A DNA stretch of 64,000 bases from Lachnospiraceae bacterium (GCA_009774345.1 VSNR01000002.1:7293-71292), one strand, 5' to 3'. Counted from the first letter of the stretch, positions 18,619 to 27,467 are shown. Made by a program: numbers and translations. Notes: generated from the sequence alone by a model not told the origin.

Positions 18619-19745
18619 ACGTGATAGAACTCCTTCACTTTTCCTACAATATAATCCACCTCTGCCGGCGTGAGCGAATAAAACATCGGCAGGCGCAGCA
18701 GCCGTTCGCTCTCTCTGGTCGTATAGACATCCTCGCCGGAAAATCTGCCAAATTTAAGCCCTGCGGGCGCCGAGTGCAGCGGCACATAATGAAATACAGC
18801 CCAGATACCGTTTCCTTTCAGAAATTCAATCAGACGGGTGCGCTCCTCCAAATCCTTTACCCTAACATAGTACATATGTCCGTTGTGCACACAGCCCTCT
18901 GGAACATGCGGAAGCGCAAGAAGCCCGCTCTCTTGCAGCGGCTGCAACAGTTCATCATACTGACGCCACAGCGCCAGACGCTTTGCCGTGATGGCGTCAA
19001 TGCATTCGAGCTGCGCCCACAGATACGCCGCATTCATATCACTTGGCAGGTACGACGAACCGTAGTTCACCCAGCGGTACTTGTCAATCTGCCCGCGGAA
19101 AAACTGAGAGCGGTTTGTTCCCTTCTCACGGATAATCTCGGCATCCTCAATATACTTCGCATCCTGAATCAGCAGCGCACCGCCCTCGCCCATGCTGAGG
19201 TTCTTGGTCTCATGAAAAGAATAACACCCGAAATCTCCGATGGCACCGAGGTGTTTTCCCTTATAGGTGGCATTGATTCCCTGCGCCGCGTCCTCCACCA
19301 CAAAGAGATTATGCCGCTTTGCAATGTCCATAATCGTGTCCATCTCGCACGCAACCCCTGCATAGTGCACCGGCACGACCGCCCGCGTCCGCTCTGTGAC
19401 TGCCGCCTCAATTAATGTCTCGTCGATGTTCATCGTGTCTGGTCTGATATCAACGAACACCACCTTCGCACCGCGCAGCACAAAAGCGTCCGCCGTTGAC
19501 ACAAAGGTGTAGGAGGGCATAATGACCTCGTCCCCCTCCCTGATGTCCATGAGCAGCGCCGCAAGCTCTGTCGCCTGCGTGCAGGAGGGGGTCAGCAGGC
19601 ACTTTGCCGTTCCAGTGTGCTCCTCTATCCACGCGCTGCACTTCTGTGTGAAGGGTCCGTCACCGCAGATCTTCTGGTTCTCGACAGCCTGCTTTATATA
19701 TTCCATCTCACGCCCCGTAAACGGCGGTACGTTAAAATTGATCAT
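18615..19745 (-). CDS. wecE: Sugar 4-aminotransferase, WecE type
   Basis: A DegT/DnrJ/EryC1 aminotransferase of 376 residues. It starts MINFNVPPFTG, a signature of WecE/RffA enzymes that convert dTDP-4-keto-6-deoxyglucose to dTDP-4-amino-4,6-dideoxygalactose (Fuc4N). The PLP lysine is K181 in SFHETKN, and D152 lies in VVEDAAQG. A TTG four codons upstream is in frame, but the ATG at 19745 gives the family N-terminus. No dTDP-glucose pyrophosphorylase or 4,6-dehydratase is in the window, so the substrate must be supplied from elsewhere. The GNAT, GT-C and ArnC-like genes downstream fit use of the product. Confidence 0.88.
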   Translation of the reverse strand: MINFNVPPFTGREMEYIKQAVENQKICGDGPFTQKCSAWIEEHTGTAKCLLTPSCTQATELAALLMDIREGDEVIMPSYTFVSTADAFVLRGAKVVFVDIRPDTMNIDETLIEAAVTERTRAVVPVHYAGVACEMDTIMDIAKRHNLFVVEDAAQGINATYKGKHLGAIGDFGCYSFHETKNLSMGEGGALLIQDAKYIEDAEIIREKGTNRSQFFRGQIDKYRWVNYGSSYLPSDMNAAYLWAQLECIDAITAKRLALWRQYDELLQPLQESGLLALPHVPEGCVHNGHMYYVRVKDLEERTRLIEFLKGNGIWAVFHYVPLHSAPAGLKFGRFSGEDVYTTRESERLLRLPMFYSLTPAEVDYIVGKVKEFYHV

Positions 19746-19789
19746 CGAAATTACCAAACCTTTCCACTTTTTCCATTATTTCTCGCTTT

Positions 19790-19818
19790 ATTGTACTCTT
19801 TTAATATGATTTTGGCAA
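19790..19818 (-). promoter_or_regulatory. SigmaA-type promoter for the wecE unit
   Basis: On the minus strand TTGCCA (19818-19813) is separated by exactly 17 bases from TACAAT (19795-19790). Each box matches the consensus at five of six positions. The start of transcription would be near 19783, giving a leader of about 38 bases before the wecE ATG. It lies directly after the stop of the acyltransferase/GT-C fusion gene, so it begins a new unit. Confidence 0.68.
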
Positions 19819-19828
19819 GGTTTTGCGA

Positions 19829-22714
19829 TTAATATACATGAGGTTTTGATAAGATCACATATTCCTCATTCTCAAAACACTGCTGGTATCCTTGCGCCTG
19901 CGCAAACGACAGGATGCTGCTCCATTTCTCATACTTCGCCCCTTCTGCCTTTTCCGTCAGGCGCTCTACAGCGGCGCGTCCATATATGATAACAGGTGCT
20001 TCCTCCGACAGGCTCTCCTCCGCAAGGCGCGCAAGCTCCTCCTCGAGCACATAGATGCCGTATGAGTCTAAATCTGCCCACGTCGTCGAAATTGCAGGCT
20101 CCATGTCAAACAGATAAGAAACCGCGGGAATATCTCCGTATAATATCACACGTTTTTTATATAGGCCGTTCTGATATACATACGCGTCAAGCTCCTCGAG
20201 CGCAGTCTTCTTATCCCTCGTCGCCGCAAGTCCCGTTCCCGCACTGCTGCACTGCAATTCAAGACGCGTGTTATCCTGACCTGCGGTCTGATGTGCCCCC
20301 GCGTCGTGGAACACAAAATGAACGCCATATAATACGCTCTGTATCATCGCGCAGGCAAGCACCAGAGCAAACACAATACCAAACGCGTCCGCCTTCCCCC
20401 TTGCGCGCCTGCTCTTTCTGAACGCTTCCGCGGTCATCAGCATGGAGACAGGCAGCACCAGAAACAGATTATTCATAATAGGATAAAGCCCGTTATTGCT
20501 CCCGAGCGGCGTGATAAAAATAATGACCAGCAGAAACACCGCCCAGAGTTTGTACTCCCTGCTGCACTTCTGATCTGCCAGACACCACACACACAGTCCG
20601 ATTGCGATGAGCAGATAGACCGTCACCCACTTGTACATACTAAAATTATCGGTGTAATCAAAACCAAACATTCCCCTGCCATAACAGAAGCGCAGCACCA
20701 CCAAGAAACCAAATGAATAAAACATTTCAAGTACAAATGCTATTTTTTTCGACAATGTATGATTTCTTTCAAATTTTTTTGCTATCCAAAACATCAAAAG
20801 TCCGCAGACCATGTAAAATACAAACAATAACAGCCATCCGCTATACCGCAGGTAATCCCCAAACATTGCCGTAATCATGGAGGCTGGCTTATAGTCTGTT
20901 GCATGGTCTGTCATCCCAAAGAGCGATGTAACCATGCGCGGATATGCCGCCAGACCATAGCGCGCGCAGATTACGCCAAGCGGAACCAGCAGTCCAGTCA
21001 AATAACCGCCGATACAGTACAAAGTACGTCTGAGCAGCCGCTGAAACCACGAAAGCGCATCCAGTGTCCTGCCACGGCTCCAGAAGCAGTCGCACCAGAC
21101 AGGCAGTATCAATGCCATATAGGTGACATTGGGCATCCTCACCGCGACACAGCATCCCAAAATCACACCCGCTATGATAAAATAAGATTTTTTATTGCGT
21201 ATGATCGCCGCATATAACACCATCACCGCAATGGTCATCAACAGATAGCCCAGATAGTGATATAAAATAACAGGCGGCGCCCAGCACAGCGAAAGCGCTG
21301 TAAACTCTGCGCCAAACAACAGCACTGCAAACTTTCTGCGCCGCTGTCCATAGCGTTTCCACAGGGCATAATAGACACTTGCAGCCACCACGCCAATCAG
21401 GAGGCCGCAGTAGACATTCATGCCAATCCAGCAGTCTCCAAACGGAAGCTTTGACAACAATACCCCCGCCACATTTGCCAGATAGGTCGCAAGCGTCCAC
21501 ATCTCATTGACAGTATCCAGAAAGCGGTAATTTCCCAGCGCATACCCCGCATCCATCAAATCCACGCCAACCGCCGCATGACGCAGCGGATACAGCAGCA
21601 AAAGAATCATTGGAACCCATGTCAGCATTCCTCTCTGACGGACCAGCTCCATTGCCGTGCAGACCAGATACACACACAACACAGTCACAAGCATATGCCC
21701 TAGAAATCCCGCCACAGAGTTCTCTGCCTGCACTTCACAGTGCAGCCATCGCTGCCAAAACCCGCGCAGATTCAGATGCTCGTGAATCAGGTAGACGCCA
21801 AACGCTGCCCCCGAAAAGAGTTCAACCGGCTTCCGAAACCGCTCAAGAAACTGCTGGCTGCTGCTCTTTGCGGATTTTGACGGCTGAAAAAGCAAGAACA
21901 ATCCCACCGCGCCTGTATAGCAAAACAGAAAATTATAGGTGTATCCATACTGAATGCGCTCTCCAAGCATCCCTGTTTTCAGATAAACCAGCCGAATCAG
22001 GAAAAAAGAGGCAAAAATGGCGGCAGTACTGCCAAGATACAGCGCTGCTGCCCGCCATCTGCGCGCTAAAAACGGCATTTCATACCGCCTGATATACGCG
22101 CCGGTCAGATACAGCACCACAAACCAGAGACTGTCATAGCCGTATTTATCCCACGGAAGCTGCATCGGTATCACCGTTTTCGCCATGCTGAACAACAGCA
22201 AAAAGCCAAGCAGCAGCCACCGCAGCTCCTTCTGGTCCAGACAGGAAATGCCCGCATTGAGAAACGGCATCATCAGGCACAGAAATATATACGAAGTCGC
22301 AAACCAGTAATGTTCTGTCACAATTGGAAAACAATAAGAAAAAAAGCGATACGGGTCAAACGCCTGCAAACCAAGGACGATCGCCCCGCAGCCAAAGAGC
22401 ATCGAATAAAAAAAGACCTGCTTCCATATTTTGAGTGGTTTCCGCATCACCTCCCAGAAGGTCAGACGCTTTCCTACCGTCTGGCTTCCCAGCAAATCCA
22501 CCCCAAAATAACCGCTGATCAGCACATAGACATTGACCGCCACGAGACACAGCGCCTCAACAAACCACGCTGTATATCCCGTGGCGGTCATATCCGCCCT
22601 CGCCGGGTCGCCAAGCAGCCCCCCCTTACTGAGATAATGAAGGCACACAATCATCAACATCGCAAGGATACGGAGCAGCTCATAATTTAACTGTCTTTTT
22701 TTCCCAGATCTCAT
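19829..22714 (-). CDS. Fusion of acyltransferase-3 and GT-C-like membrane domains
   Basis: A single frame of 961 residues. Residues 1-360 form an acyltransferase-3 (OafA/WecH-like) membrane domain, with R15 and H26 in ELLRILAMLMIVCLHYL and a late GVYLIHEHLN segment. From about 363 a second multi-helix domain starts, whose first loop has GVDLMDAGYALGNY (D385, D388). This resembles the acidic loop of GT-C glycosyltransferases. A hydrophilic tail covers about 800-961. It is the last gene of the pse operon, 12 bases after pseG. It may both O-acylate and glycosylate a surface glycan. The two-domain reading is direct; the activities are inferred. Confidence 0.82.
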   Translation of the reverse strand: MRSGKKRQLNYELLRILAMLMIVCLHYLSKGGLLGDPARADMTATGYTAWFVEALCLVAVNVYVLISGYFGVDLLGSQTVGKRLTFWEVMRKPLKIWKQVFFYSMLFGCGAIVLGLQAFDPYRFFSYCFPIVTEHYWFATSYIFLCLMMPFLNAGISCLDQKELRWLLLGFLLLFSMAKTVIPMQLPWDKYGYDSLWFVVLYLTGAYIRRYEMPFLARRWRAAALYLGSTAAIFASFFLIRLVYLKTGMLGERIQYGYTYNFLFCYTGAVGLFLLFQPSKSAKSSSQQFLERFRKPVELFSGAAFGVYLIHEHLNLRGFWQRWLHCEVQAENSVAGFLGHMLVTVLCVYLVCTAMELVRQRGMLTWVPMILLLLYPLRHAAVGVDLMDAGYALGNYRFLDTVNEMWTLATYLANVAGVLLSKLPFGDCWIGMNVYCGLLIGVVAASVYYALWKRYGQRRRKFAVLLFGAEFTALSLCWAPPVILYHYLGYLLMTIAVMVLYAAIIRNKKSYFIIAGVILGCCVAVRMPNVTYMALILPVWCDCFWSRGRTLDALSWFQRLLRRTLYCIGGYLTGLLVPLGVICARYGLAAYPRMVTSLFGMTDHATDYKPASMITAMFGDYLRYSGWLLLFVFYMVCGLLMFWIAKKFERNHTLSKKIAFVLEMFYSFGFLVVLRFCYGRGMFGFDYTDNFSMYKWVTVYLLIAIGLCVWCLADQKCSREYKLWAVFLLVIIFITPLGSNNGLYPIMNNLFLVLPVSMLMTAEAFRKSRRARGKADAFGIVFALVLACAMIQSVLYGVHFVFHDAGAHQTAGQDNTRLELQCSSAGTGLAATRDKKTALEELDAYVYQNGLYKKRVILYGDIPAVSYLFDMEPAISTTWADLDSYGIYVLEEELARLAEESLSEEAPVIIYGRAAVERLTEKAEGAKYEKWSSILSFAQAQGYQQCFENEEYVILSKPHVY

Positions 22715-22726
22715 CGTACTCTCCCT

Positions 22727-23791
22727 TCAGGCGCGTCTGCACAACGCCCTTATCTGCTCTGCGATGCGGTGCGCTCCGCTGCCATCGACAAGCGCCCTCT
22801 CCTGCTGGCAGAGCCTCTCCCTGTAAGCGCTGTCGTCAATGCACCGCCTGACAGCCTCCCCAATCCTGTCTGCCACTGCGCTGCCCTCCTTGGCAAAGCA
22901 CCCCGCATTGACAATCTCTGTGCCCGCTGCCAGCGCCTCGGCGCCCTGCCGTTGATTCTCTGCATAATAAAAGACGATCATCGGCACGCCAAGAGAACTC
23001 ACCTCATAGATTGTACTCCCTGCCGCAGATATGACAACATCACTCTCAAGCAGCAGACTGCGCAGATTCTTCACCTGCTCATGAATCGTAATCTGTGCGG
23101 CGTGGCCGTACCTGTCTCTGAGTGCATCCGCATACTGGTTAAAAGGCCCGCTGACCACATGCAGGTGCATCTTCTGCTGCTGCATCATGGTATCGCCAAG
23201 CAGGGCATCCGCGATTGCCCCCGCCGCAAAATAAGGGTCACTCCCGCCTGTCGTGATCAGAATCTGTGTCACCTTGTCACGAACCTGATAGGAAGAAGGC
23301 TTTTGAAATGCCTTCCTAAGCGGCACATATGAGGTGCCAAGCAGCACATTCTTGGGATATTGATCTTGATTCTGCCCAGAAGCTGCGGCCCTGTAGCGCT
23401 GCTCAAGCTGCGGCGCATAAATATTGTAGTTAATCAGCAAATCAACCGGATGGGCTTCTCCCAGATCTTCGAAGCAAGCCACCCGCGCCAGCTTTCCGAG
23501 TTTTAAATAATACTCGTCACTCGCCTGATAACTGTCCACAAACACGAGATCTGACTTTTTGTCAAGAATGCGCTCAAACTGCGGCAGTTCATCCAGCATC
23601 CTCCTGTAATCTGTGTCCAGCGAAAACACACAAAAGCCCCTGCCCTCGATCATATCACGGCATTTATCGTCCGCCGTGAGAAAAACCAGCGGCGGACAGT
23701 CCAGCTCCGCGACTGCTTGCGCCACAGCCAGACAACGCATCACATGTCCCATGCCAATTGCTGTATTACCATCTGCACGAATATATATCAT
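22727..23791 (-). CDS. pseG: UDP-2,4-diacetamido-2,4,6-trideoxy-beta-L-altropyranose hydrolase
   Basis: A protein of 354 residues in the MurG-like PseG family. The N-terminal GMGHVMRCLAVA carries the catalytic histidine (H16). A middle ITTGGSDPYF loop and a C-terminal GVPMIVFYYAENQ segment form the UDP site. It releases UDP from UDP-2,4-diNAc-6-deoxy-L-altrose to give the free sugar for PseI. The family usually lies next to pseH, pseI and pseF, as here. The gene starts three bases after the PIG-L gene. Since a formyltransferase and deacetylase precede it, the natural substrate may carry altered N-acyl groups. Confidence 0.92.
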   Translation of the reverse strand: MIYIRADGNTAIGMGHVMRCLAVAQAVAELDCPPLVFLTADDKCRDMIEGRGFCVFSLDTDYRRMLDELPQFERILDKKSDLVFVDSYQASDEYYLKLGKLARVACFEDLGEAHPVDLLINYNIYAPQLEQRYRAAASGQNQDQYPKNVLLGTSYVPLRKAFQKPSSYQVRDKVTQILITTGGSDPYFAAGAIADALLGDTMMQQQKMHLHVVSGPFNQYADALRDRYGHAAQITIHEQVKNLRSLLLESDVVISAAGSTIYEVSSLGVPMIVFYYAENQRQGAEALAAGTEIVNAGCFAKEGSAVADRIGEAVRRCIDDSAYRERLCQQERALVDGSGAHRIAEQIRALCRRA

Positions 23792-23794
23792 CTG

Positions 23795-24496
23795 TTATTC
23801 TCCTGCTCTTTTGATCGTCTTGCGTATCAGCATAAATGCCTCTGCCCGCTCCATGCCTGCCGTCATGCCGCGCGTCCTCGACAGAACATCCATTCCTGTC
23901 ATACTGCGCGGATGCGGAAAGCTGCAAAGCTCTGAGACATAATGCTCCATTGCCTGTTCCTTCTTATTATAATAGTCTGTGATATCCACAAACACATTGG
24001 GACAAAACGCGGGCTGCGCGCTGTAGTCCAGATTCCACTCTGTGGAGGAAAGTGTCTCAAACGCATAGATTTCCTCCACGCAGTACGCCCCAACCGGCCG
24101 TGCCGCCGTGAGCACCGCCCGCGCAGTACACTGGTGATCGACATTGAGGTCTCCACTGTAATGCGTGTAAATAATCTGCGGCTTGAGCTTGCAAATCATC
24201 TGCTCGATCGTCTTCACAATATCGAGCAAATCCACACTGTCAAAACGGTTGTCTGGAAAATAAGCAAAAAATACCTCCCGAAACCCAATTGCCGCTGCGC
24301 TCTCTAGCGTATTCTTGTGCAGCTCCTCCACCAAGCCTTGGTCTGCGTCCTCCCTGTGATCGCTGCGGGACGTCTGTCCCTCTCCTAAAATAACGGCATA
24401 AACCTCATCGCCCTCCGCGACATGCCTTGCCACCGTCCCGCCCACACCGAGAATCTCGTCGTCGGGATGTGCTGCCACTATCAACACTGTTTTCAT
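23795..24496 (-). CDS. PIG-L/LmbE-family N-acetyl sugar deacetylase
   Basis: A protein of 233 residues. The zinc motif AHPDDE is at 9-14 and a second histidine lies in NVDHQC. The family removes N-acetyl groups from sugars such as GlcNAc-PI, mycothiol precursors and various antibiotic precursors. An in-frame earlier ATG is rejected because the frame between lies inside the upstream formyltransferase gene; the start at 24496 follows a GGAG site. It is embedded between a formyltransferase and pseG. It probably trims an N-acetyl group of a pseudaminic acid precursor or of CMP-Pse, but which nitrogen is affected is unknown. Confidence 0.85.
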   Translation of the reverse strand: MKTVLIVAAHPDDEILGVGGTVARHVAEGDEVYAVILGEGQTSRSDHREDADQGLVEELHKNTLESAAAIGFREVFFAYFPDNRFDSVDLLDIVKTIEQMICKLKPQIIYTHYSGDLNVDHQCTARAVLTAARPVGAYCVEEIYAFETLSSTEWNLDYSAQPAFCPNVFVDITDYYNKKEQAMEHYVSELCSFPHPRSMTGMDVLSRTRGMTAGMERAEAFMLIRKTIKRAGE

Positions 24497-24513
24497 CCGT
24501 TCACACGCTCCTT

Positions 24514-25206
24514 TTATTCGCTCCTGCGGCGAAAGACTACACGCGCTGAGAGCTCCTCCCCTGACAGACACGCCTTGTCAAACTCCATCCGGTATGCACC
24601 AAACTCCATAAATGCCCTTGGATACCCTTCCCCGTCGAGCATTCGGATTCTGTCATAGATCTGTCCTAGTTCCATATCATCTGTTATTATTCCTTCCTCT
24701 GGCTTTCTGCGGCGGAATAACACAGGTTCTCCCTCCTGCGGCACTGGAACCAGCTTTTTGCCCTCCTCCAAAAAAACAGGTATCATTTCCTGAAAAATAA
24801 TATCCGAACAGCGCATCAGGATTTCCTGTGCACTTCCCTCAAGAGATAACGCATGTTTCATATAAATCGGGCCGCCGTCCACCTGCTCCGTCATGCGAAG
24901 CGCTGATATCATCGTCTCCCGGTGTCCCCGCACGATCAGATTCTGCAAGGGACTTCCCCCGCGCCCATATGGCAAATCTGTCATGTGGAACACCACACAC
25001 TCCCAGTTCTCAAAGATTTCCCGCGGCATAATGTACGACCAATGCGGCAGTAAAATATAATCCGGTTTAAAATTACGAACGTTATCCGCTGTAAATTCTT
25101 CTTTTTGGGTATAAACCACCATCTCATGTATGCCTTGGTACTGCTTCTGCAATGCCTGTGCATGACGAATATTCCATGATTTGATCGTTGCTATGATGAT
25201 TCTCAT
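24514..25206 (-). CDS. Sugar formyltransferase-like protein (PseJ type)
   Basis: A protein of 230 residues related to methionyl-tRNA formyltransferase. The catalytic His is H74 in VVFHMTDLPYGRGGSPLQ and the Asp is D110 in EQVDGGPIY. The Asn that normally precedes the His by two residues is replaced by Val (V72). It is too short to carry the tRNA-binding C-terminal domain. The gene overlaps pseH by four bases (ATGA) inside the pse operon, so it is likely to place an N-formyl group on a 4-amino-L-altrose or a Pse derivative using 10-formyltetrahydrofolate. This substrate is inferred from position and from known sugar formyltransferases. Confidence 0.8.
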   Translation of the reverse strand: MRIIIATIKSWNIRHAQALQKQYQGIHEMVVYTQKEEFTADNVRNFKPDYILLPHWSYIMPREIFENWECVVFHMTDLPYGRGGSPLQNLIVRGHRETMISALRMTEQVDGGPIYMKHALSLEGSAQEILMRCSDIIFQEMIPVFLEEGKKLVPVPQEGEPVLFRRRKPEEGIITDDMELGQIYDRIRMLDGEGYPRAFMEFGAYRMEFDKACLSGEELSARVVFRRRSE

Positions 25207-25670
25207 CTGCTTCTTTCCTTTTCATATTGTATATACTCGGGCAGCTTTGTTTTATGAAAGCCAGACTTCTCAAACACCCGCGCCGATGCCTGATTTTGAT
25301 ATTTCACTTGTCCAATTAATTTGGTAACATTTGATATTTTGTCTGTATCCAGCTTCTGGCAGAGCAGGCACAGCAGGGATGTGCCATATCCTTTTCCGCG
25401 GTACAAGGACGCGATACTATAATCAATCAGCGCCTCTCCATCGTTACCGGCCGTCAGCCGTATCTGTCCTACTGCAAGATCGCCGTCATACAGAATGTAC
25501 TGACAAACGGACGCATCCGCCATCATTTTCTGAAACCACTGCACATGATGCTCATACGGGATTTTCTCTGTATGAAACGCATTGGCCCGCACGGTATCAT
25601 CATTTGCCCAGCGATACAGCAAATCCATATCCTGCGGTTTCGCCCGCCTCAGCTGTAATCTCCTATCCAT
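25203..25670 (-). CDS. pseH: PseH-like GNAT N-acetyltransferase
   Basis: A GNAT protein of 155 residues, the usual length of PseH. It begins RLQLRRAKPQDMDLLYRWAN, has YRGKGYGTSLL as the acetyl-CoA loop and a late NQASARVFEKSGFH helix. PseH acetylates the 4-amino group of UDP-4-amino-4,6-dideoxy-L-AltNAc. A GTG at 25697 overlaps the pseI stop as GTGA and is a possible start. The ATG at 25670 is preferred because AGAGG lies seven bases upstream and it gives the family length. Downstream it overlaps the formyltransferase gene by four bases. Confidence 0.83.
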   Translation of the reverse strand: MDRRLQLRRAKPQDMDLLYRWANDDTVRANAFHTEKIPYEHHVQWFQKMMADASVCQYILYDGDLAVGQIRLTAGNDGEALIDYSIASLYRGKGYGTSLLCLLCQKLDTDKISNVTKLIGQVKYQNQASARVFEKSGFHKTKLPEYIQYEKERSR

Positions 25671-25693
25671 CTCTATGCCTCTCAATGCTGCGG

Positions 25694-26731
25694 TCACGCC
25701 AGATCTTCAAATGACAGCGGCGTCCCCCGCTTGAGCGCCCGCTTTGCCGTTCTGCCAAGGACTTCCTGATAGTGTTTGGGCTTCAAGCCATAAGCAGGGC
25801 GGATGCTGCGGATATTCTCCGGTGTCAGCATTTCTCCCGCAGCGATATCCTGCACGACAAACAGCGAGCGCCGAAAACATGCATTGCTTTCCTCCTGACT
25901 GGTGATACCGTAACACACTGTCCCCATCGCCTGTTCCACTTCGCGCACCTGCTCGACCATCTGCCGGAATTCCTGCGGCTCCATCGAAAAAACCGCATCC
26001 GGGTTCTTGACTGCGCGGCTGATGCAGAAATGCTTCTCAATGAGATTTGCCCCCATTGCGACTGCTGTCGCAGCACTGAATGCGCCCATCGAATGATCTG
26101 AGAGCCCCACCGGAACACCAAAGCGTTCTTTTAAATCCTGTATCGTTCTCAGATTCATTTCTTCTGGCTTTGCGGGATATGCACTCGAGCACTTCATCAG
26201 CGCAAGCTGCCTGTTTCCAGTGCTGTAGATGGCATCGACCGCTTCCTGTATCTCCTCGAGTGTTCCCATTCCAGTTGACATGACGATCGGTTTGTTCTTG
26301 GCCGCCACACATTCGAGCAAGGGGATATCCACCAGCTCAAAAGAGGCGATTTTGTAAAAATGCACGCCCAGCTCCTCAAGAAACGCCACAGAGAGCGGGT
26401 CAAACGGCGTCGAAAGAAAGTCAATTCCCACCTTTGCCGCCTCATCGCGAAGCTGTTCCTGCCACTCCCACGGCGTATAAGCCTTCTGGTACAGCCCATA
26501 CAGGTTTTCGCCCTCCCATGTTCCTTTTTCAATCTGAAAATATTCATTATGGCAGTCAATTGTCATCGTGTCCGCTGTGTAGGTCTGAATCTTCACGCAG
26601 TCTGCACCTGCGTCCTTCGCCGCATGAATCAACTCTAGTGCGCGTTCCATGCTCCCTGCGTGATTGGCGGACATCTCTGCGATAATATAGGCAGGATGTC
26701 CATCTCCTATGATTCGTCCATTGATTTCCAT
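25694..26731 (-). CDS. pseI: Pseudaminic acid synthase
   Basis: A NeuB-family enzyme of 345 residues. It condenses 2,4-diacylamino-2,4,6-trideoxy-L-altrose with phosphoenolpyruvate to give pseudaminic acid. The TIM-barrel part has IIAEMSANHAGS near 16-27 (PseI-like wording instead of the NeuB/LegI form), STPFD near 105-109, and EKHFC near 230-234. The antifreeze-like SAF domain covers about 285-345 (SLFVVQDIAAGEMLT). It is preceded by pseF with an 18-base gap. Its neighbours pseB, C, F, H and G make pseudaminic acid more likely than legionaminic acid. Confidence 0.93.
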   Translation of the reverse strand: MEINGRIIGDGHPAYIIAEMSANHAGSMERALELIHAAKDAGADCVKIQTYTADTMTIDCHNEYFQIEKGTWEGENLYGLYQKAYTPWEWQEQLRDEAAKVGIDFLSTPFDPLSVAFLEELGVHFYKIASFELVDIPLLECVAAKNKPIVMSTGMGTLEEIQEAVDAIYSTGNRQLALMKCSSAYPAKPEEMNLRTIQDLKERFGVPVGLSDHSMGAFSAATAVAMGANLIEKHFCISRAVKNPDAVFSMEPQEFRQMVEQVREVEQAMGTVCYGITSQEESNACFRRSLFVVQDIAAGEMLTPENIRSIRPAYGLKPKHYQEVLGRTAKRALKRGTPLSFEDLA

Positions 26732-26749
26732 ACGCCAGCCCCTCCTTTT

Positions 26750-27439
26750 TTACAGACTTTTGAGAAACTGATACTTCATCTCCGCAATGTGCCAGTCCTC
26801 CAAAGTATCAATATCCTGCACATACCGTTCATCCTGAATCAAAGGCACCACATGCTCCATCCAGATCGCCTTCTGCTGCTGGAAACGCGCTGCATTCAGA
26901 CAATAAAACTGTCCGCAGTCATGATAGAGCGGCTCTAAATCCTGTGAGCGCTTCGCCATATTCTCTGGCCACTTCGGCACGATCCTGCCATCCTTGATGA
27001 CAACGCCCCTCTGCGGCGGGAAGGAGAACTTCACCACTGGTATCACGCAATCCGCCTGTTCCTGCTCTAAGAGCATCATCGCCGTCTTGATGGCACCCGC
27101 TGTCACAAACGGCGCGGTAGGATAGATGCAACACACGGTCTGGAACTTCATGCCGATGCGTTCATAGGACGCAAGCACCTCCAAAAGCACCTCCGCGGTC
27201 GTTGCATAGTCATTCGAAGTCTGCTCACTTCTGAAAAAGGGGACTTTTGCCCCTGCACGTTTTGCCACCTGTGCAATCTCCTCATCATCGGTTGACACCA
27301 TGACCTCATGAAACAAATCCGCCTGTAGCGCCGCCTCAATGCTGTATTCCAGAATCGGTTTTCCCAAAAATGGTTTGATATTTTTTCTTGGTATCCGTTT
27401 GCTCCCGCCTCTGGCGGTAATGACTGCCACACTTTTCAT
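26750..27439 (-). CDS. pseF: CMP-pseudaminic acid synthetase
   Basis: A cytidylyltransferase of 229 residues. It activates pseudaminic acid with CTP to give CMP-Pse. The nucleotide-binding motif ARGGSKRIPRKN is at 9-20, and STDDEEIA near 49-56 is the second conserved block. The family also includes NeuA and LegF; assignment to PseF rests on the adjacent pseB, pseC, pseI, pseH and pseG genes. It lies between pseC (28-base gap) and pseI (18-base gap). Confidence 0.92.
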   Translation of the reverse strand: MKSVAVITARGGSKRIPRKNIKPFLGKPILEYSIEAALQADLFHEVMVSTDDEEIAQVAKRAGAKVPFFRSEQTSNDYATTAEVLLEVLASYERIGMKFQTVCCIYPTAPFVTAGAIKTAMMLLEQEQADCVIPVVKFSFPPQRGVVIKDGRIVPKWPENMAKRSQDLEPLYHDCGQFYCLNAARFQQQKAIWMEHVVPLIQDERYVQDIDTLEDWHIAEMKYQFLKSL

Positions 27440-27467
27440 CGAACCCCTCCTGCGCCATCTGTATCCC

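Noticed and set aside
25694..27439. Legionaminic or sialic acid pathway in place of pseudaminic acid.
   Set aside because: The synthase and cytidylyltransferase families are related, but a soluble PseB, a PseC with the HPVK motif, PseH and PseG next to them point to pseudaminic acid. No LegB/LegC/NeuC-type genes are seen.
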